This document shows positions 58,886 through 64,000 of a DNA stretch of 64,000 nt, piece by piece (within the stretch, counting starts at the first letter, position 1; each line of letters opens with the position of its first letter). The DNA lies in the NCBI RefSeq assembly GCF_029227915.1, contig NC_079878.1, positions 12,090,001 through 12,154,000 of the forward strand. The letters are read 5' to 3'. The notes beneath the pieces are model-generated. The model had not been told where the DNA came from, made no database searches, and saw only the letters and a list, made by a program, of their open reading frames with translations. Source of the stretch: Hydractinia symbiolongicarpus (Eukaryota; Cnidaria; Hydrozoa; Anthoathecata; Hydractiniidae). A program made the position numbers and the translations under genes.

Positions 58886-60025
58886 CTACTGCAGAAATAA
58901 TTTTTCAACAGGCAGTTCACAACCATCAGTCGACTTTACAAGATAACCATTTGTTGAGGCTATTTGATACAACATACGTCCAGCATTAGTTAACCTTTCG
59001 CTGTATTCAACTCTTTTGTAATTACAATCAGGGACATCTTTGAATCCATACATTGCACCGTAACAGAACCCAGCAATGACACCAGTTGAGTCATTGTCAC
59101 CGCTGTGCAACATACCATGTTTACATAACGTCATCCATTGATCATTTGCATACAAAAGAGCATCATATGCAATCATGGGGGCATCATGTCCACTTGCGCC
59201 ACCCCATCTACACTGGTAAGCTAGAGATTTATAAAAAGCATCCCTGTCTTTAACTCCATAATTATTTGGAAAAACTGGCTTACTCTTGCCATCTAGTAGA
59301 TTACGCAATGTTAAATATTTTTGCCATTGCTCTTGGAAATATGACCATGCCTTTTCATTTTCCTCCACATCTCTACCTTCTTTCTTAACATAAGTCAGTA
59401 CTTTGGGTAAGAGAGACATAAGAACAAATCCCCATCTTAGTAAAGGCAATTTTTGTATGGCCATAGCACCAAACAAAGCAGTTGCAAACGAACCCAAGAA
59501 TCCTGTTGGATGGTTGTGAGTCATACGTCCGCTTTCAACACTTACTGCTATTAATTTTTCCAGACATGCAACATTAAAGATATTTGGGTAGCGCAAACCG
59601 ATGCACATTGTCCTCATTGCTGCACCACACCCTCCACCACGAGGATTAAATGGAATTTGCCAACCATTTGGTGCGCTTGGTCGCAAAGCATAACATGAAC
59701 TCGCTGTTGTTAAACCTCCAGATCGATTACACATGTCTGCCACAAAATCTCGCTTATAATGAAAAGCAATTTCTGAATAAATCTCTTCCAGGTTTTCAGT
59801 TTTCGCTTTTTTAATGAGAGCTTCAGCTGTCGAAAGCAGCAATACAGTATCATCACTAACAATAAAGTTTGGCTTAGAAATGACCAGTTTCTTCACACCA
59901 CCGAGACTTTTGACTTCCTTGTGAATTTCCTCACCATCAAAACAAAATTCCCAAGAACCATTTTTATAGCCCATGGCATCACCAACACCTGCTAATACCA
60001 TAGCAGCGATATACTTTTCTTCCAT
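58886..60025 (-). CDS. ADPRH: ADP-ribosylarginine hydrolase (ARH1/ADPRH-like)
   Basis: Single-exon, 379 residues; ARH1 proteins are about 350-360. The all-helical ADP-ribosylglycohydrolase fold is marked by an N-terminal 'AAMVLAGVGDAMGYKNGSWE', SDDT at 57-60 (first metal-binding acidic pair), 'GGGCGAAMRTMCIGLRY' at 130-146, 'MTHNHPTGFLGSFATALFGA' and GDNDSTG at 309-315 with D310 and D312 as the second pair. These bind two magnesium ions and remove ADP-ribose from arginine side chains of mono-ADP-ribosylated proteins, probably in the cytosol. No signal peptide. It is upstream of nothing in an operon sense; the SET gene on the same strand starts 0.46 kb away. ARH3-type function is less likely given the WEFCF N-terminal region, which resembles ARH1. 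Confidence 0.95.
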   Translation of the reverse strand: MEEKYIAAMVLAGVGDAMGYKNGSWEFCFDGEEIHKEVKSLGGVKKLVISKPNFIVSDDTVLLLSTAEALIKKAKTENLEEIYSEIAFHYKRDFVADMCNRSGGLTTASSCYALRPSAPNGWQIPFNPRGGGCGAAMRTMCIGLRYPNIFNVACLEKLIAVSVESGRMTHNHPTGFLGSFATALFGAMAIQKLPLLRWGFVLMSLLPKVLTYVKKEGRDVEENEKAWSYFQEQWQKYLTLRNLLDGKSKPVFPNNYGVKDRDAFYKSLAYQCRWGGASGHDAPMIAYDALLYANDQWMTLCKHGMLHSGDNDSTGVIAGFCYGAMYGFKDVPDCNYKRVEYSERLTNAGRMLYQIASTNGYLVKSTDGCELPVEKLFLQ

Positions 60026-60487
60026 AGTAAATTTTTACTACAAATAGTGTTAGAACATATTTTAGTACAAGCTAAATTATTTATTGTAATACAGGGGAAC
60101 ACTCCAAACACTGAGTTATCTCTTTATCTGTTCAAACTTGCATTGCCTAAGCTATCACAGTATCTTAAAAAGGTAAATTTTAAAATCGATTGTGCGTCAC
60201 CGAAAATGTAGAGGTGAGAAATATATGCATCGTAACATCCTTTTCTTACAAATACAGTGCATAATAGAATCATTCCAAGTCAATAGAATACAATTAAAAC
60301 AGATTGTCGCTCATTAAAGTAAAGCCATAATTTCAATTACTATATTTCTAGTGGGTCATACCATAAGTAAACCAGCGTACACTTTCATATGTCTCATTGT
60401 GGTTGTTTATCGGTCATTGTGCATGTTGCACAAGAAGAAGCCTCCATGCCAAATCGATATTCTCAGGTTAGGTCTCACGAAATTATC
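60026..60487. other. Intergenic between ADPRH and the SET gene
   Basis: About 460 bp holding the ADPRH 5' region and the SET gene 3' region; no element recognised. Confidence 0.35.
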
Positions 60488-63172
60488 TCACAAAAACAAA
60501 CTTTGATCAAATGGTAAAACACCACAACAATTAGAAGAGTTGCAAAAACATTCACATTGTTTTTGCTCATCTACTATATCCATATGTCGCACACCATAAT
60601 CAAAAGTAAGCTCATTGCCAATTGGAATATCTTTTAAAGCGAAGAGTGCAAAGTGAGGAAATAGGGTATTAGCACGAACTGGTATCATGATTAGATTTGG
60701 ATCACACGAGTGATTTATGAATCTTGACTCATTACCGACTTTACTAGCATCTATAAAATGTGAAGTTTTCTTGTTACCAAAAAATTCTCTTAAAGCATAT
60801 AGATAACAACTGCTGTGGGACGTATATTTTGAGATTCTTGTTTTCGCTTCAGTCTCTGTGAGTAATTCACCAACATATTCGATAACAAATGAGCCTTTGG
60901 TAACATGCATGCTTGATTTCAGTCCAAATCCTTTGTTTTCAGTTTGAAACACTTGAAACACGTATTTTGAACCTAATTGAACTAACCGATTTCTACATTC
61001 ATCAGAACACGAACAGCACTCGTTGCATTCAAAAAGAGGCTCTTTATCTACAAGAAATAAATTACTAAAATCATTAAGATAATGCCGAGACTAAACCTTG
61101 ATCGTTTGTGAGTTCAGTCGGATAAAAAAAGTTGATTTGATCCTTTTTGTGGATTCTTAATCTTTATCCATTTACTTATAGTTAGGCATGCTAGAGGATT
61201 GAAGTAAATCTTTTTCTATTTTGATTCGTCATAAATGCAAAAATGAAATAAAAACAATTAAACAAGAAAAAAAAATTGCAACATACAACTAACCTTGGCA
61301 CAAAAACAAAAATTAATTTTGTTCGACTTGCTTTTAGACCAGCAACAAAATAGCATTGTGCTTTTTTAGGGCCAATTAATATTTCAATTTAATTTTTAAC
61401 AGCCGAAACAGTATCAAATCGAACACGAATTTAAAAAGTATCAAACCTACTAATAAGATCACAAAGATGATCGTCAACATAAAGGCAATTGTGTTGAGCT
61501 AGACATAAACAAATTTCCTCATCTTCGCAAGATTTCAAACATCCACAGCCAAATGGTATTGGCTCCAACGCATTTGTTTCTAGAAAAGCCTTTGATGGAA
61601 TGCAAACTCTGCTGTACTAAAATAAGAACATAACACAAACATAAACACAAGTTAAAATAGTGTATAACAAGGCTGGGAACGGACTTCAATATATGCATGC
61701 TTTATCTTGACTACTTGCCATACTGAAAAACTGACATACAGGCCTTAAAAGATTTGATTTTATCGTACACAATAAATCGGGCTCAGTATTTAAGTAATGT
61801 TACACGATCGTGTATGATCGGAAACGGGTTACATGGAATCAGGCACCGTGATGTGTAAACTTGTTCAGGAAGACCTATTTTTATACATATGCACAAAACC
61901 TTTTTTCTATCGACGTGTACAGCATTGCTTTTCTGTGAATTATCAACATCTCGAGGACCAAGTGATTTGTTACAGAATAGAAATTCATTTTGTGTAGGCA
62001 CTGACCTTGTTGGTGCTGGGAATTCTTACAAATTTCATGTGCACGACTTTTCGGGCCCAATCTTTGATGTTGCGTACCAATCAGTGAATAATGCTGATCG
62101 TGCACGTAATTTTTTGAGGCCTGACATAGAACGCACTAGTAAACTTTTTCTTATTTGTCAATCCTGTTTTTAAAGTTTAAGATACTGTACCTCAGGTAAA
62201 AAAAATTGTTTGCAGAAAAAAAAAATTTGCAAATAGGACCTCAAGAAGTGCAAAATCAGGATTAAAAATTGTGAAGCACAACTTTTGATTAAATATAATA
62301 GCTATTATTTGTTTAAAGTAAATTTTATATAAATTGCAAACAAGCAGAGAACAAGGTAAAATTTGATATAAATATTGTGAATATTATCTCGAGAACCAAT
62401 AAAGATTTTTTTTAAAAAAAAAGATTCCTAGATACTTTTAAAGGTTTTTTATAGTAACTGAACTCTAAGTCAAATTTGTCTTTTTTTCAATTCCTGCAAA
62501 ATAGTGTTATTAACGCAACAATAAAGATTTGGTTTAAACATAAAGTCGAGAGACCAGTTTTATTCATATATAGAAAGACCTGAAGATGTGCTATGTTGTT
62601 ATCAGTTATTCCGCAGGTAGACCTGACAATGGCAAAAGCTAAAAAACCTTTGTCAATTTCAATAGATATATAATTTAACCAATGTGGCAAATAATTTACT
62701 TATTTTTATTTATATTATACCAGTTTTTAAAAATAAAAAATAAATCAGATAATTCGGAGATTTGAATATCAGTAGTTACAAAATACAATTGTTTGAGATG
62801 AAAGTGCTTATAGCAAGAAAAATTTTAGCCCACTGTGAAAATTCTTATTATGCATCAATTTATTTCGGAATAATTTTTGGCCTATTATATGTCATATAAA
62901 TCAAAATATTTAAAATATGCTCAACATTTTATTACCATTATTCACTGACAATATTTTCTTTAAAAAGGAGTTTAACAGAAACTTATTTATTAAAAAAATT
63001 TGACTTAATTTTTTGAATATATATTGAAGCACAATGGCAATTGCTGACCATATGAAAACAAATAAAATGAACCAACATTCAAATTATCCAAAGTACACAA
63101 AAAATAAACACACCAACATCCGAAAAGCTATACCTTATATTGGGGTGTAACTATATCTTGCTTTACGTCCAT
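60488..63172 (-). CDS. SETMAR-like SET-domain histone methyltransferase, three exons
   Basis: Exons 63134-63172 (MDVKQDIVTPQYK, donor GTATAG), 61451-61616 (acceptor TTTTAG, donor GTAGGT) and 60488-61047 (acceptor TTGTAG). Phases fit and total 765 nt, 254 residues plus stop. Order: a short N-terminus; a pre-SET module with cysteines in CGCLKSC, CLCL and 'FECNECCSCSDECRNRLV'; the SET core with KGFGL, YVGELLTETEA, 'SRFINHSCDPNL' (N-H-S-C) and ELTFDYG; and a post-SET CECFC...CC ending LPFDQSLF. The match to the SET half of SETMAR is close, including 'NLIMIPVR' and the end motif. No mariner transposase follows, as expected outside anthropoid primates. Role: probably H3 lysine methylation (H3K36 or H3K4 class proposed for SETMAR, disputed). 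Confidence 0.88.
61617..63133. other. Intron 1 of the SETMAR-like gene
   Basis: About 1.5 kb, AT-rich. A plus-strand frame at 61889-62173 has no recognisable content and is probably accidental. Confidence 0.45.
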
Positions 63173-64000
63173 TTTATGCTCCAAACATTTTTTTATTTAT
63201 ACAATAAACAGCTATTTATTTAGGTCTAGCCATCACGGTCCCTCTTTATTGCAGGTGCTGCACAAACTGTATACACATACCTATATATCTACATAATAAT
63301 AAACAACTCTTGAGAATATACAATAAGTTTATTTATCACTACACATGTTTAACTGTTCTCAAATTTCGCAAATGGGATTTTTCAAAACAAAGGCAAATGA
63401 AATTGTCTAGACCTGAGCTAGAAAAACACAAAATACAGATTCGGTTTGATCTTCTTTGTTACAAAAGTCAACAAACAAACATGGTAAAACAAACACCAGG
63501 AAAATTACAAGGTAAAACTTGAAAAACTCAATTAACCTGCTCACACTGCTACAAATTAGACATTTTATAAAAAAGCCTAAATCGTTGCTGTGTCTATTTT
63601 AGAGATAAAAGATCAATTTTTTATAAGACCCAGGTTGTAAATGGTGTAATAAATTACTATAATATGCAATGTACGCCAATGTCACACTGATATCCACTTA
63701 TACTAAGTTTGAGGTAGGTAATGTTTTAACAAAACTTTCATAAATTACTACTAGCATTTAGAAAATCGACTCTTTAAAATAAAAACATAACATTTTTTAA
63801 CCTTTTAAAAAAAAATATATAAAATATACACGAGTCAAACATAAGTAAGATGTACATGTAAGAATAACAAAGGTCTGTTAAACAAAAAACAATATATACA
63901 TACTATCTACATCAAAACGGTTAAAAGTCAAGCTAGCTACACACATTGTGTGATGATTATTTCGAAAGAAAATAATGCTACCTATTTATAACACAATCAG
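63173..64000. other. 5' flank of the SETMAR-like gene
   Basis: No gene or promoter element recognised; a plus frame at 63310-63522 appears random. Confidence 0.35.

Noticed and set aside
61889-62173. 94-codon plus-strand frame inside SETMAR-like intron 1
   Set aside because: No recognisable motif; intron location on the opposite strand makes chance most likely.

Overview
The window is AT-rich eukaryotic nuclear DNA. It has spliced genes with GT-AG introns, many single-exon class A GPCR genes, and a dense background of short DNA-transposon relics, SINEs and LINE/Penelope-type retroelements. The gene content (p24/TMED, LITAF, ADP-ribosylarginine hydrolase, a SETMAR-type SET methyltransferase without transposase, an SLX9-like ribosome-biogenesis factor) is animal. 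The opsin-related and muscarinic-like GPCRs and the THAP/SAP/SWIM-type fragments suggest an early-branching metazoan, most likely a cnidarian. This placement is inference; no species can be named from the sequence alone.

Layout. 1-5 kb: a decayed Penelope-like reverse transcriptase between two ~68-bp direct repeats. 5.0-6.1 kb (+): an intronless opsin-related GPCR lacking the retinal lysine. 8.5-20.1 kb (-): three intronless paralogous GPCRs in head-to-tail array, with a Harbinger transposase relic and MITEs between them. 24.7-26.0 kb: a LITAF pseudogene duplicated with its intron and split by an 802-bp TA-flanked transposon that itself carries a SINE. 26.2-28.7 kb: SAP, THAP and SWIM/YqaJ-type gene fragments in mixed orientation. 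29-36.9 kb: gene-poor, repeat-rich. 37.0-37.8 kb (+): intact LITAF-like gene. 40.6-41.2 kb (-): TMED/p24 cargo receptor. 46.1-47.4 kb (-): muscarinic/histamine-like amine GPCR. 50.7-57.5 kb (-): a five-exon SLX9-like gene whose ORFs are too short to stand out individually; its first intron hosts a SINE and a broken RTE-like LINE. 58.9-60.0 kb (-): ADP-ribosylarginine hydrolase. 60.5-63.2 kb (-): three-exon SETMAR-like histone methyltransferase.

The genes do not form an operon or one pathway. The notable theme is receptor expansion by local duplication, with a 101-nt identical tract between two paralogs that looks like gene conversion, in a landscape shaped by MITEs. I found no CRISPR array, no rRNA and no convincing intact tRNA gene.
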